NCBI GenBank assembly: GCA_913009315.1
Contig: CAJVZA010000047.1
Span: 1 to 16,224 of the forward strand
Length of the DNA stretch: 16,224 bases
Source of the DNA: an uncultured Hippea sp.
Lineage (GTDB): Bacteria; Campylobacterota_A; Desulfurellia; JAADFJ01
Direction of reading: 5' to 3'
Positions 6,354-15,140 of this stretch are shown one piece after another. Position numbers and translations under genes: made by a program. The notes beneath the pieces were generated by a model. That model did no database searches. It was not told where the DNA came from and worked only from the letters and a program-made list of their open reading frames with translations. The first letter of the stretch is position 1. Every line of letters begins with the position of its first letter.

Positions 6354-7589
6354 ACTTATCGGCTTAATCAATATTATTATCACCTCAGCACCCTTTTTTA
6401 TGTCGGTTACCCCTATCGGAACATCCATCAATGCAGTATCACCAACCATCCCAGTCAAAATTCCAGAGCCCTGTTTTTTTGTATCCGGTTTTACTGTAAA
6501 ACCGTTTTCAATATTATAATCCACTTTAACGCGAACCAGCTCTTCCCTCTTCCCTTTTTTTCTGTGAAATTCCTCTTTTAGTGTTGCCTTTACTCTTGGA
6601 AGTTCCTTATCGGAAAATCCGGCAAGTGCCCTGATCAGCGGATATGCATAGAGAAGAAATCCGACCGTTGACGACACCGGAAAACCCGGAAGCCCAAACA
6701 GATATCTATTGTTTTTATATTTGCCGAAAAGAATCGGTTTGCCCGGCTTCTGAAGAACTCCATGAAAAATCACATCAACTCCAATTTCAGGCACCACCTT
6801 TTTTACAAAATCATAATCTCCGGCCGAAACTCCTCCTGTAGTTATTACAATATCCGATCGATCCAACTCAGCTTTTATGGTCTCGGCGGTTGCAATCGGA
6901 TCATCTTTAAGCCGCCTGCAGACACTGAATTTAGCTCCTGCCTGTTTTACTAATCCGATCAATGTATAACTGTTGCTGTCCCTTATTGCGAAGCGTCCGG
7001 GTGATGTATCGCCAAGCTCAAGAAGCTCATCTCCGGTTGGTATGATTGACACAACAGGAGTTCTGTAAACAAACAGATAAGATCTGTTGATTTCTGCAGC
7101 CATACCTATTTCTGCGGCTCCTATTGTTGTTCCCTTACTTACCACAATCTCATCTTTTCTAAAATCCTCTCCCACAAAGCGAATATTTTTCCCGCTGCCG
7201 ATAGGTTTTTTGAAAATTATCTCCTTTCCGTCAACCTGAATATCCTCTCTCATAACAACCGCATCTGTTCCCTCAGGAACCGGAGCGCCCGTAAAAACAA
7301 GAACAGTCCCTCCATGCCTGAGAGTAGTTCCGGGTTCTATTCCGGCTTTAATTGTGTCGGCAAGCACAAGCTTTATATAATTTTTCTCAGCGGCATCTGC
7401 AATATCGCCCGCCTTAACAGCATAACCGTCCACCGCACTCACATCGACCTCAGGATGGTCAGAGCCTGATTTCAAATTCTCAGCAAGCACTCTGCCGTAT
7501 GCATCGGATATCAAAACCTTTTCTATGCCTATCGGCTTTACATCTTTCTTTACAAAATCTATTGCCTCTTTTATCGTTATAAGCTTCAT
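6333..7589 (-). CDS. moeA: Molybdopterin molybdenumtransferase MoeA
   Basis: Inserts molybdate into adenylylated molybdopterin in the last step of molybdenum-cofactor synthesis (cytoplasm). The 418-residue product shows the expected order. An N-terminal domain has DVSAVDGYAV near residue 50 and VFTGAPVPEGTDAVV near 100. The MPT-binding fold has IPTGDELLELGD near 183, TTGGVSAGDYD near 250 and LPGFPVSS near 299, followed by a C-terminal beta domain. The in-frame ATG at 7601 is not favoured. The ATG at 7589 has GGAG six bases upstream and shares ATGA with the stop of the preceding patatin gene. No other Mo-cofactor genes are in view. The stop codon lies inside the end of prmC, tail to tail. Confidence 0.95.
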   Translation of the reverse strand: MKLITIKEAIDFVKKDVKPIGIEKVLISDAYGRVLAENLKSGSDHPEVDVSAVDGYAVKAGDIADAAEKNYIKLVLADTIKAGIEPGTTLRHGGTVLVFTGAPVPEGTDAVVMREDIQVDGKEIIFKKPIGSGKNIRFVGEDFRKDEIVVSKGTTIGAAEIGMAAEINRSYLFVYRTPVVSIIPTGDELLELGDTSPGRFAIRDSNSYTLIGLVKQAGAKFSVCRRLKDDPIATAETIKAELDRSDIVITTGGVSAGDYDFVKKVVPEIGVDVIFHGVLQKPGKPILFGKYKNNRYLFGLPGFPVSSTVGFLLYAYPLIRALAGFSDKELPRVKATLKEEFHRKKGKREELVRVKVDYNIENGFTVKPDTKKQGSGILTGMVGDTALMDVPIGVTDIKKGAEVIIILIKPISSFGQLS

Positions 7590-8515
7590 TTTTCTCTCCA
7601 TATATTCTTTAACCCGCCAGTCAGCCGGCCAAATTTCGATTTTCTCTTACCGATAATCGCTTTTATATCAGGTAAAACATTCTTTGTAGCCTGAGCACCT
7701 CTCTCTATGCATAAATTCATAAAACTGAAATCAGCCCAATTTATTTTACCTACATCGGGTACTATGGTAATGTCGGCATCTCTGGACACGATAAACGAAA
7801 GCGTATCTTTAGTTATGTCTGATGCTCTCATAAATACCTCCATTGCCGTTTTGAAGGTTTTGTTCTCAGATAAATCCTCTTGTATATCGGATGCAATAAC
7901 AATGTCAGCCCCAAGCTTTCGCGCTGCAGAAACCGGAAGCTGATCCAGCCAGCCTCCATCGACAAGAACCATCAACTCTCTTCTGACAGGAGGAAATATG
8001 CCCGGTATAGCCGATGATGCGGCAATTGCTCTTCTCAGGCGGCCTTCTTTTAATATCACCTCTTGTGCAGACACAAGATCGACCGCGACACATGCAAACG
8101 GAATTTTTGTCTCATCGAAATTAATATCATCTATAAAATGATCAATATTTGCCTGAAAATCATTCTTTGGAATAAATGATTCATTAGTCAGCGAAACATT
8201 TAGAAGCATGCCTTTTTTTACAAAGGTACTTATCGTGTCGAAAAAACCGTACCTTTCGTTTTTGCTTACCTGCTTGAAAAAGTTCATTCTCAGTTTCTTA
8301 AAAATAGGACCTTCAAAATAGCCCTGCATTTTTTTCTTTATATCATCTGTTCCGCCGCTTACAGCAAAAGCTGCTCCGATTAGAGAGCCTATACTGCATC
8401 CAACAATCAGATCGGGCATTATTCCAGCCCGTGTCAATGTATTTATAACACCGATATGAGCCAAACCTCTTCCGGCTCCGCCTCCCAGCACCAAAGCAAC
8501 CTTTTTCTTTGTCAT
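7586..8515 (-). CDS. Patatin-like phospholipase (RssA/YchK-like)
   Basis: Predicted serine acyl hydrolase of the patatin family, which uses a Ser-Asp dyad on phospholipid or other acyl esters. The 309-residue product carries the oxyanion-hole loop GGGAGRG (residues 11-17), the nucleophile elbow G-C-S-I-G with Ser41, and the catalytic Asp186 in a D-G-G motif (VLVDGGWLDQLPV). All active-site elements are therefore intact. No signal peptide or membrane segment is evident, so it is likely cytoplasmic or peripheral. GAGG lies four bases before the ATG. The stop overlaps the moeA start as ATGA, so both are translated from one message, although no functional link between them is known to me. The natural substrate cannot be inferred. 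Confidence 0.9.
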   Translation of the reverse strand: MTKKKVALVLGGGAGRGLAHIGVINTLTRAGIMPDLIVGCSIGSLIGAAFAVSGGTDDIKKKMQGYFEGPIFKKLRMNFFKQVSKNERYGFFDTISTFVKKGMLLNVSLTNESFIPKNDFQANIDHFIDDINFDETKIPFACVAVDLVSAQEVILKEGRLRRAIAASSAIPGIFPPVRRELMVLVDGGWLDQLPVSAARKLGADIVIASDIQEDLSENKTFKTAMEVFMRASDITKDTLSFIVSRDADITIVPDVGKINWADFSFMNLCIERGAQATKNVLPDIKAIIGKRKSKFGRLTGGLKNIWREK

Positions 8516-8936
8516 AAAACCTCATTTGATATTTGTTTGTAAATTTCCTGAAATAACACTACAAAGCACCTCTGTATACTTTAAAGCATTCTGCAGACTA
8601 TCCAATTCTCAACATCGAACAACCGGTTTAAAAGTGTCGCAGAGTGATAGAGAAAATCTTCATCGTCAAATTCTACCCCCTTTTTTACATCCTTTCACTT
8701 GATAACCTTGCTATTTTGAAACCGATTCATCAGATTATCATTCGGTATCTATTTAAAAAAGTCAGAATAAGCAATATCGCTATATTTTTATCCTATACCT
8801 ATACAGGCATACAATATAATATTATAGGAAATCTCAGCATTATTTCAAACACGCTATTAATTGGTTTTTGTTCCGTGTTCTTGACTTCAGATTATAATTG
8901 TATATACTACTATTTTGAAAAGGAGGATTGAGAGGA
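8516..8936. other. AT-rich divergent intergenic region between the patatin and marR genes
   Basis: This 421-base stretch must hold the control signals for both directions. I can support a marR promoter at 8881-8908. Upstream of it lie a tandem CCTATA pair (8792-8803), a 7-base inverted repeat TCCTATA/TATAGGA (8791-8797 with 8823-8829) and a 12-base palindrome TATAATATTATA (8815-8826). I found no convincing promoter for the patatin gene. A 95-codon open frame from 8644 lacks a ribosome site and consists mostly of Ile, Leu, Tyr and Asn, as expected from AT-rich non-coding DNA. Confidence 0.5.
8881..8908 (+). promoter_or_regulatory. Predicted promoter of the marR-RND efflux operon, with overlapping palindromes
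   Basis: TTGACT (8881-8886) and TATACT (8903-8908) are 16 bases apart, a good sigma-70-type match. Two short palindromes lie within it: ATTATAAT (8891-8898) in the spacer and GTATATAC (8900-8907) over the -10 box. These are candidate operator half-sites for the MarR protein encoded just downstream. Transcription would start near 8915, giving a leader of about 22 bases with AAGGAGG at 8920-8926. Confidence 0.6.
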
Positions 8937-9386
8937 ATGGATTATAGATTTAGAGATTCATTAAGCTATCATCTCAACAAGGTTACAAACGCCATCAGAT
9001 ATCAATTCAATAAATACCTGAAGTCCTTTGAGATTACGGGAGAACAGTTCGCAATAATGAAAATTATCCAGGAGCATGCAAATCTGTCGCAAAACCAAAT
9101 AGCAAAAATAATCTCAAAGGATAAAACAACCATAGCGAGGGCTATAGATCTGCTTGAGAAGAAAAAACTCATATCCAAAAAAAGATCTGCTGATGATAGG
9201 CGAACGTATCTGATTGAGATAAATGAAAGCGGCAGGCAGATTCTCTCCCAAGCTATACCTATTGCAATTAGATACAATAAAATCATAAAAGATAGAATAA
9301 GCGATAAAGACGAAGAAGCTTTTCTTAGGGTGCTCAATATTATGCTGGATGCATCCAAAAATTTGTCGCAAAAGGAGCAGGGATGA
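8937..9386 (+). CDS. MarR-family transcriptional regulator
   Basis: Predicted dimeric winged-helix DNA-binding protein of 149 residues, probably a local repressor of the efflux genes that follow. An N-terminal helical region (YHLNKVTNAIRYQFNKYL) leads into a helix-turn-helix (LSQNQIAKIISKDKTTIARA). The wing is the family-typical KKRSADDRRTYLIEI, and a C-terminal dimerisation helix follows. I prefer the ATG at 8937, ten bases after AAGGAGG. The TTG at 8928 would lie one base from that site. The stop overlaps the adaptor start as ATGA. The regulator is the first gene of the operon, so autoregulation is likely; its ligand is unknown. Confidence 0.92.
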   Translation: MDYRFRDSLSYHLNKVTNAIRYQFNKYLKSFEITGEQFAIMKIIQEHANLSQNQIAKIISKDKTTIARAIDLLEKKKLISKKRSADDRRTYLIEINESGRQILSQAIPIAIRYNKIIKDRISDKDEEAFLRVLNIMLDASKNLSQKEQG

Positions 9387-10516
9387 AAATTTTATATAAA
9401 ACTGTCGTCATACTGTTAATCAGCCTGAATATTCCGCTTGCCGCCGCTTTGGCAAAAACCGGAACAATGCCGGCCGGCCGAATTGTCGCCGTGGATGTTT
9501 ACAGGGTTTCAAGGCCGTCTAATGTTCCTGTTATGCTGGAATATCCTGCAAGACTCAAAAGTACACAAAAAGTTCAGATCGCAGCAAGGGTGACAGGCAT
9601 ATTGATAAAGAAATTTTATACAGAGGGAAAATTTGTTAGAAAAGGCGACCTGCTATACAAGATAGAACCCGGCAGCTATAAGGCTGCAGTAGATGGAGCA
9701 AGGGCTCAACTTCAGATGGCCAAAGCCCGGTTAAATAAAGCAGCAAGAGATTGGAACCGAATTAAAGCAATGTATGCGGATAATACAGCAAGTCAGCTTC
9801 AAAGAGATGCGTCGCTATCGGCGTATGAAATTGCCAAAGCAGGGATTATAAATGCCGAAGCAACGCTAAAAATAGCAACGATCAACCTTAACTATACTGA
9901 TGTCAGAGCAACTATCAGCGGTATTACTGGTCTGGAATCTGCGGATGTTGGTAGTTTGGTAACAAGTGGAACACCGCTTGTTAGGATAACTAAAGTTAAT
10001 CCTATATATGCCGAGTTCTCAATTCCAGACATAAATATTATTAGAGAAAAATATTATATCAAAAGCGGCAGATGGGAAAAGGCGGCAGATGGCAAAATCA
10101 AAGCCATTATTAAAATAAACGGCAAACCGTACAATAAAGAGGGGTTTGTTAATTTTGTAGATGCAGATATAGACCCCGGAACATCAACCGTTAAAGCGAG
10201 GGCGATATTTCAAAATCCGAGCAGATATTTAATGCCCGGAGAATTTGTAAGAATTATACTGCATGGGTTTTTTAGAAAAGATGCCGTTATGATACCGCAA
10301 AAGGCTGTTTTGCAAAACCCGCTGGGCACTATGGTGTTTGTGGTAAATAAAGGAAAAGCTCAAATAAGACCTGTGAAACTTGGTGAAACATCCGGACAAT
10401 ATTATATTATTGAAAGCGGCTTAAAAGAGGGCAATCTGGTGATTGTCGATAACTTTTTTAGAGTTAGGCCGGGAGCACCTGTAAAAATAGATAAAACTAT
10501 TAATGCCAAGAGATAA
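9383..10516 (+). CDS. RND efflux periplasmic adaptor subunit (AcrA/MexA family)
   Basis: Membrane-fusion protein that bridges the inner-membrane RND pump and the outer-membrane channel. Of 377 residues, the first 24 form a signal peptide (hydrophobic VVILLISL, ending A-L-A). No lipobox cysteine is present, so unlike AcrA this adaptor appears not to be lipid-anchored. A lipoyl-like half-motif (ARVTGILIKKFYTEGKFVRKGDLLYKIEP) lies near residues 69-98. A coiled-coil hairpin follows at about 105-165 (ARAQLQMAKARLNKAARDW), then the second lipoyl half (YTDVRATISGITG) and beta-barrel domains (FVNFVDADIDPGTSTV). The ATG overlaps the marR stop as ATGA. Five bases separate it from the pump gene. Confidence 0.94.
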   Translation: MKILYKTVVILLISLNIPLAAALAKTGTMPAGRIVAVDVYRVSRPSNVPVMLEYPARLKSTQKVQIAARVTGILIKKFYTEGKFVRKGDLLYKIEPGSYKAAVDGARAQLQMAKARLNKAARDWNRIKAMYADNTASQLQRDASLSAYEIAKAGIINAEATLKIATINLNYTDVRATISGITGLESADVGSLVTSGTPLVRITKVNPIYAEFSIPDINIIREKYYIKSGRWEKAADGKIKAIIKINGKPYNKEGFVNFVDADIDPGTSTVKARAIFQNPSRYLMPGEFVRIILHGFFRKDAVMIPQKAVLQNPLGTMVFVVNKGKAQIRPVKLGETSGQYYIIESGLKEGNLVIVDNFFRVRPGAPVKIDKTINAKR

Positions 10517-10521
10517 TAATA

Positions 10522-13500
10522 ATGTTTTCTAAATTTTTTATAAGCAGACCTATATTTGCAACGGTGATATCCATAATTATTGTTCTGATGGGGCTTATTG
10601 CAATTAAAGGATTACCTATTCAGGAATATCCAAGTATCGTTCCGCCTCAAATTAGTGTGCAGGCCGTATATCCCGGTGCAGATGCTCAAACATTGTCTAA
10701 AACAGTTGCCGCGCCGCTTGAAGAAGCAATAAACGGCGTTAAAAATATGATATATATGAAATCAACCGCATCTCCAAGCGGAGTGTTGACCTTGAGTGTT
10801 TCGTTTAAGGTCGGCACAGATTCGGCTGTAGCAAAAGTTGATGTTAATAACAGGGTGCAGACAGCTCTAAGCAGGCTGCCTGAAGTTGTCAGAAGGCAGG
10901 GTATCAGCGTTAGAGAAAGGTCTCCCGATATTTTAAAAGTTTTTGCTTTTACCTCTGAAAAAAGCAAGCACAACACTCTCTATATTGCAAACTATGTGCT
11001 TATAAATGTGTTGGGTAATTTAAAAAGAATTCCCGGTGTCGGTGAAGCCATAATATTCGGAGATCAGAATTACTCAATGAGAGTGTGGTTAAAGCCGGAC
11101 AAGCTGGCTTATTATGGATTGACCACAACTGATGTTATAAATGCCATAAGAAGTCAAAATGATCAGTTTGCGGCAGGTCGAATCGGGCAGGAACCGATAA
11201 AAAATAAGCAGACATATACATACACGGTTACAACGAAAGGACGACTAAAAACAGTTAAAGAGTTTCAAAATATTATTATAAGATCAAATAGCGACGGTTC
11301 TGCATTAAAGCTCAAAGATGTCGCAAGGGTGGAGTTGGGATCTGAACGATATTATCTTGAAGGCAGCTTCAATAATCATCCATCCGTATTTGTAGGAATT
11401 TTTTTATCCCCCGGTGCAAATGCTCTGAGCGTTTCAAAATCTGTGGATAACACTATGAAAGACTTATTAAAACGATTTCCTTCCGATCTTAAGTATCACA
11501 ATGTTTACGATACTACAAAATTTGTACGTGAATCAATTAAAGAAGTTATATATACTTTCCTGTTTGCAATCTTCCTTGTTATCATTGTTATTTATCTTTT
11601 TTTAGGGACGATAAGAGCTACTATTATACCGGTGCTTGCTATCCCTGTGTCCATAATAGGCACCTTTGCAGGATTTTATGCTGCGGGTTTTTCCATCAAT
11701 TTTTTGACGCTTTTTGGTTTGATTCTGGCAATAGGACTTGTTGTAGATGATGCCATAGTTGTCATAGAAAATGTTGATCGAATTTTGAACACAAATACAG
11801 AAAATCTTAGCGTTAAAGATGCTGTTATCAGAGCTATGAGTGAAATTACGAGGCCTATTGTTGCCATTGTGCTGGTACTCTCAGCTGTTTTTATTCCCGC
11901 ATCGTTCATAGGCGGCTTCAGCGGGAAAATGTATCAGCAGTTTGCTTTAACTATTGCAACATCTGTCATTATCTCCGGTATTGTAGCTTTAACACTTACA
12001 CCGGCAATGTGTGCCGTATTTTTAAAGAAAGAAAGAAAAAAGCAATTCTGGCTTACAAGAAAATTCAATATCTTGTTTTATAACATAACGAAAAGCTTTA
12101 CAAAAGGCGTTAGACGCACTATTAGATTCAGTGCTTTCAGTGTAGTTTTATTCATAATTATGCTTGTTGCGGCAGATTTTGTTATAAATAAACTTCCAAC
12201 CGGTTTGGTACCGTCTGAAGACAAGGGCGCTATTATAGTTATTGATTATTTAATGCCCGGAGCATCGTTGAGCAGAACCGTAAAAGTTCAAAAAGATATT
12301 AATACAATGTTGCTGAATAACCCCAACATAACAACAGTTGGATCTATGGCAGGGCTTGATCTGTTTACTTTCTCCTACAAAACGGATGCCGGAACCGGTT
12401 TTGTCCATTTAAAAGACTGGTCAAAAAGAAAAGAAAGCTCTCAAGAGATTGCAAGAAGACTTATTGGCCGGTTTTCGCAGTATAAAAAAGCGTATGTAAT
12501 AGCTTTGAATCCTCCGCCTATTATGGGTATGAGTATAACAGGCGGATTTGAGATGTATGTTCAGGACAGGACTGGTTCGGATATACGCCTGCTGAATAAA
12601 TATGCACAAGAAATAGTAAGAAAAGCAAATCGAAAACCGGAACTTACGATGGTAAGATCAACACTTAATACAAACGTACCGCAATATCGGATAACCGTGG
12701 ACAGAGAAAAAGCAAAATCGCTTGGAGTTCCTATCGCCAGTATATTTACAACACTTCAGGCAACGTTCGGGACCGCTTATGCCAATGATTTCAACTTATA
12801 CGGCAGAGTATATCATGTAAATATTCAATCAGAGGGAAATTTCAGGAAAAATATAAAAGATTACAATGATGTGTTTGTGAGATCGACAAATGGCGACTTG
12901 ATTCCCATAAGTTCACTTGTAAGCTTCAAAAGGATTATAGGGCCAAGCATTGTGCAAAGGTTTAACGGATTTCAATCAACCGAAATAACAGGGCAGCCTC
13001 GATTCGGATATTCATCCGGAGATGCTATGAGGGCTATCCAAGAGGTTGCAAAAGAGGTTTTGCCTGCAGGTTATACGACTGCCTGGACAGGAACATCGTA
13101 TCAGGAAAACAAGTTATCCAACGCAGGGAACAAATCATTTGTATATGCCTTGGTTTTTGTATTTTTAATTTTGGCGGCCCTATATGAGAGCTGGAGCGTT
13201 CCGCTTGCGGTTCTATTGTCAGTTCCATTTGCACTTTTTGGAGCAGCGCTTGGAATATGGCTCAGAGGAATGGAAAACGATATCTATTTTCAGGTAGGTA
13301 TTATAACACTTGTGGGTCTTTCAGCCAAGAATGCCATTTTAATGGTTCAGTTTGCACAGCAGAGACTTAAGGCGGGATATAAACTGATTGACGCAACTAT
13401 TGAGGGAGCGAGAATCAGATTCAGGCCTATTGTTATGACATCGCTTGCCTTTGTTGCGGCGACTTTGCCTTTGGCGTTCAGTACCGGCGCAGGAGCAAAC

Positions 13501-13638
13501 AGTCGTCGCATAATAGGCACAACAGTGGTTGGAGGCGATCTTTTTGTAACATTGATCGGCATATTTTTCATACCGCTGTTTTACTATCTTATAATGCGGA
13601 TAAAAGAAAAATTTTCCGGTACAGGAAAAGGACGATGA
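10522..13638 (+). CDS. RND multidrug efflux pump, inner-membrane subunit (AcrB/MexB, HAE1 type)
   Basis: Proton-driven exporter of hydrophobic or amphiphilic compounds; works as a trimer in the inner membrane. The 1038-residue length is typical. It starts with the usual FFISRPIFA segment and TM1. The proton-relay aspartates in TM4 are present as D409-D410 (GLVVDDAIVVIENV), and the TM10 lysine is K936 (GLSAKNAILM). The arginine-containing RFRPIVMTSLAF of TM11 follows. Two large periplasmic loops and 12 membrane segments are evident. Conservation of D-D and K points to the hydrophobe/amphiphile exporter class rather than heavy-metal pumps. The ribosome site is weak (AAGAGA), so coupling to the adaptor is likely. 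The stop shares ATGA with the channel gene. Substrates cannot be predicted. Confidence 0.96.
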   Translation: MFSKFFISRPIFATVISIIIVLMGLIAIKGLPIQEYPSIVPPQISVQAVYPGADAQTLSKTVAAPLEEAINGVKNMIYMKSTASPSGVLTLSVSFKVGTDSAVAKVDVNNRVQTALSRLPEVVRRQGISVRERSPDILKVFAFTSEKSKHNTLYIANYVLINVLGNLKRIPGVGEAIIFGDQNYSMRVWLKPDKLAYYGLTTTDVINAIRSQNDQFAAGRIGQEPIKNKQTYTYTVTTKGRLKTVKEFQNIIIRSNSDGSALKLKDVARVELGSERYYLEGSFNNHPSVFVGIFLSPGANALSVSKSVDNTMKDLLKRFPSDLKYHNVYDTTKFVRESIKEVIYTFLFAIFLVIIVIYLFLGTIRATIIPVLAIPVSIIGTFAGFYAAGFSINFLTLFGLILAIGLVVDDAIVVIENVDRILNTNTENLSVKDAVIRAMSEITRPIVAIVLVLSAVFIPASFIGGFSGKMYQQFALTIATSVIISGIVALTLTPAMCAVFLKKERKKQFWLTRKFNILFYNITKSFTKGVRRTIRFSAFSVVLFIIMLVAADFVINKLPTGLVPSEDKGAIIVIDYLMPGASLSRTVKVQKDINTMLLNNPNITTVGSMAGLDLFTFSYKTDAGTGFVHLKDWSKRKESSQEIARRLIGRFSQYKKAYVIALNPPPIMGMSITGGFEMYVQDRTGSDIRLLNKYAQEIVRKANRKPELTMVRSTLNTNVPQYRITVDREKAKSLGVPIASIFTTLQATFGTAYANDFNLYGRVYHVNIQSEGNFRKNIKDYNDVFVRSTNGDLIPISSLVSFKRIIGPSIVQRFNGFQSTEITGQPRFGYSSGDAMRAIQEVAKEVLPAGYTTAWTGTSYQENKLSNAGNKSFVYALVFVFLILAALYESWSVPLAVLLSVPFALFGAALGIWLRGMENDIYFQVGIITLVGLSAKNAILMVQFAQQRLKAGYKLIDATIEGARIRFRPIVMTSLAFVAATLPLAFSTGAGANSRRIIGTTVVGGDLFVTLIGIFFIPLFYYLIMRIKEKFSGTGKGR

Positions 13639-15038
13639 AAATTAGATATGCGATCATTGCAGCCGGCACTGTTTTGATGTTTGCAGGCTGCTCTATGGCT
13701 CCAAAACTCATTATTCCAAAGACGGATCTGCCTTTAAAATATACCGCCGCCAATAAAAATGGTGAAATCAGCATAAACTGGTGGAAAAATTTTGATGACA
13801 GCAACCTGAATAAACTTATAGCTGAGGCACTCAAAAATAATGACGATCTGCGCCTTGCTGTTATAAGGGTCGATGAAGCCAGAACTTACCTTGGGCTGCA
13901 AAGCGCTAATTTGTATCCTAATGTCAATGTATCGGCATCAGGCTACAGGCAGCAGACAAGCAGTGAAACACCGCCAAAAGGCGCCGGAACAATTTTTAAC
14001 AATTTTTCTCTATCTTCTTCTATGGGGTACGAACTTGATCTTTGGGGAAAATTGAAAAATAAAAACAAGGCGGCTCTTTCGTCGCTTTTGGCAAGTGAAT
14101 CTAATCAAGAAACCGTTAAATTGGTTTTGATATCTAATGTGGCGAATACATATTTTAATCTTATCTCTATTAACAAACAGCTGCAGATAGCAAAAAAGAG
14201 TGCTCAATCATTCAAAGATACCTATGAATACAGACAAAAACAGCATAAGTACGGAGCTGTTAATGAACTTATAGTTCAGCAGGCAAAAGCTCAATACGAA
14301 AATGCAAAGGTCCTGATTGAATCTTTAAAAGAGCGAAAGGCACCGCAGATGAGCGCTTTGTCTGTACTGCTTGGGAAAAGTCCGAAGGAAATTTTTGATA
14401 ATAACATTTATCTTAATGAAGCATTGCCTAAACCGATAAAAGTTCCTTACGCTCTTCCGTCGGCTTTGCTGGAAAACAGACCTGATATAAAGGCTGCGGA
14501 GGAAAATTTAAAGGCTAAAAATGCACTTATCGGCGCAGCAAAGGCGGCATATTTTCCTTCCATTTCTCTTACTGGATTGCTTGGTTTTCAAAGTGAAGAT
14601 CTTAGTAATTTAATACAACACTCGGCAAAGATTTGGGGGATTGGCCCGTCTGCAACGATGAACGTTTTTGACTTCGGCAGGATTAAATTAAATATTAAAA
14701 TTACAGAAGTCGAAAAAAGAGCGGCTCTTGTTCAATACAAACAAACAGTCCGAAATGCATTCAAAGAGGTTTTTGACGCTTTGAATAAATTGAAGATTTC
14801 CAAACAAAAACTGAAAGCTCAGAGCAAAGAAGTCGAAGCCCTGAAAAGAGCACTATATCTGTCTGAAAAAAGATTTGATAGCGGATACTCAAGCTATTTG
14901 GAAGTGCTTGATGCGCAAAGGGGTCTTTTGAATGCCGGATTAAATTTAGTAAGTCTGAATGCTGAAGTTATTACAAATGAAGTAGCACTCTACAAAGCAC
15001 TGGGCGGCGGATGGAGTACAAAACAGTTGCAAAACTGA
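13635..15038 (+). CDS. Outer-membrane efflux lipoprotein (TolC/OprM, NodT type)
   Basis: Outer-membrane channel of the tripartite pump. The 467-residue protein has a lipoprotein signal with lipobox L-M-F-A-G-C at residues 14-19. The predicted mature N-terminus is Cys19 followed by Ser, which favours sorting to the outer membrane. The motif WWKNFDDSNLNKLIAEAL is typical of OEP family proteins. Two structural repeats follow, with YELDLWGKLKNK and later NRPDIKAAE near residue 285, SISLTGLLGF near 311 and SGYSSYLEVLDAQR near 415. The ATG overlaps the pump stop (ATGA). It ends the operon and faces the convergent CaCA gene. Confidence 0.95.
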   Translation: MKIRYAIIAAGTVLMFAGCSMAPKLIIPKTDLPLKYTAANKNGEISINWWKNFDDSNLNKLIAEALKNNDDLRLAVIRVDEARTYLGLQSANLYPNVNVSASGYRQQTSSETPPKGAGTIFNNFSLSSSMGYELDLWGKLKNKNKAALSSLLASESNQETVKLVLISNVANTYFNLISINKQLQIAKKSAQSFKDTYEYRQKQHKYGAVNELIVQQAKAQYENAKVLIESLKERKAPQMSALSVLLGKSPKEIFDNNIYLNEALPKPIKVPYALPSALLENRPDIKAAEENLKAKNALIGAAKAAYFPSISLTGLLGFQSEDLSNLIQHSAKIWGIGPSATMNVFDFGRIKLNIKITEVEKRAALVQYKQTVRNAFKEVFDALNKLKISKQKLKAQSKEVEALKRALYLSEKRFDSGYSSYLEVLDAQRGLLNAGLNLVSLNAEVITNEVALYKALGGGWSTKQLQN

Positions 15039-15066
15039 TTTTGCTCACCAAGCATAGTTTTCAGCG

Positions 15067-15092
15067 AAAAGAGAAAATATTTTCTTTTTTTA
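15067..15092 (+). terminator. Probable intrinsic terminator of the efflux operon
   Basis: An inverted repeat 28 bases after the channel gene forms a stem of about ten pairs (15067-15076 with 15081-15090) with one G-T pair and an ATAT loop. The second arm merges into a T-run. The stem is nearly all A-T pairs and therefore weak. Between convergent genes it may also act, less well, for the minus-strand unit. The remaining bases of the 102-base spacer (15039-15140) show no further feature. Confidence 0.5.
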
Positions 15093-15140
15093 TTGACCTG
15101 CATAAAAAATCTGAGAAAAGCTCTTTGTCCGGCGGTCTTG

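Noticed and set aside
8644-8931. A 95-codon open frame in the patatin-marR intergenic region
   Set aside because: It has no ribosome site at its start. Its composition (Ile, Leu, Tyr, Phe, Asn) is what AT-rich non-coding DNA gives, and it runs through the marR promoter and ribosome site.
8928-8936. marR starting at the TTG at 8928
   Set aside because: The AAGGAGG site would be one base from that TTG, too close for initiation; the ATG at 8937 is ten bases away.
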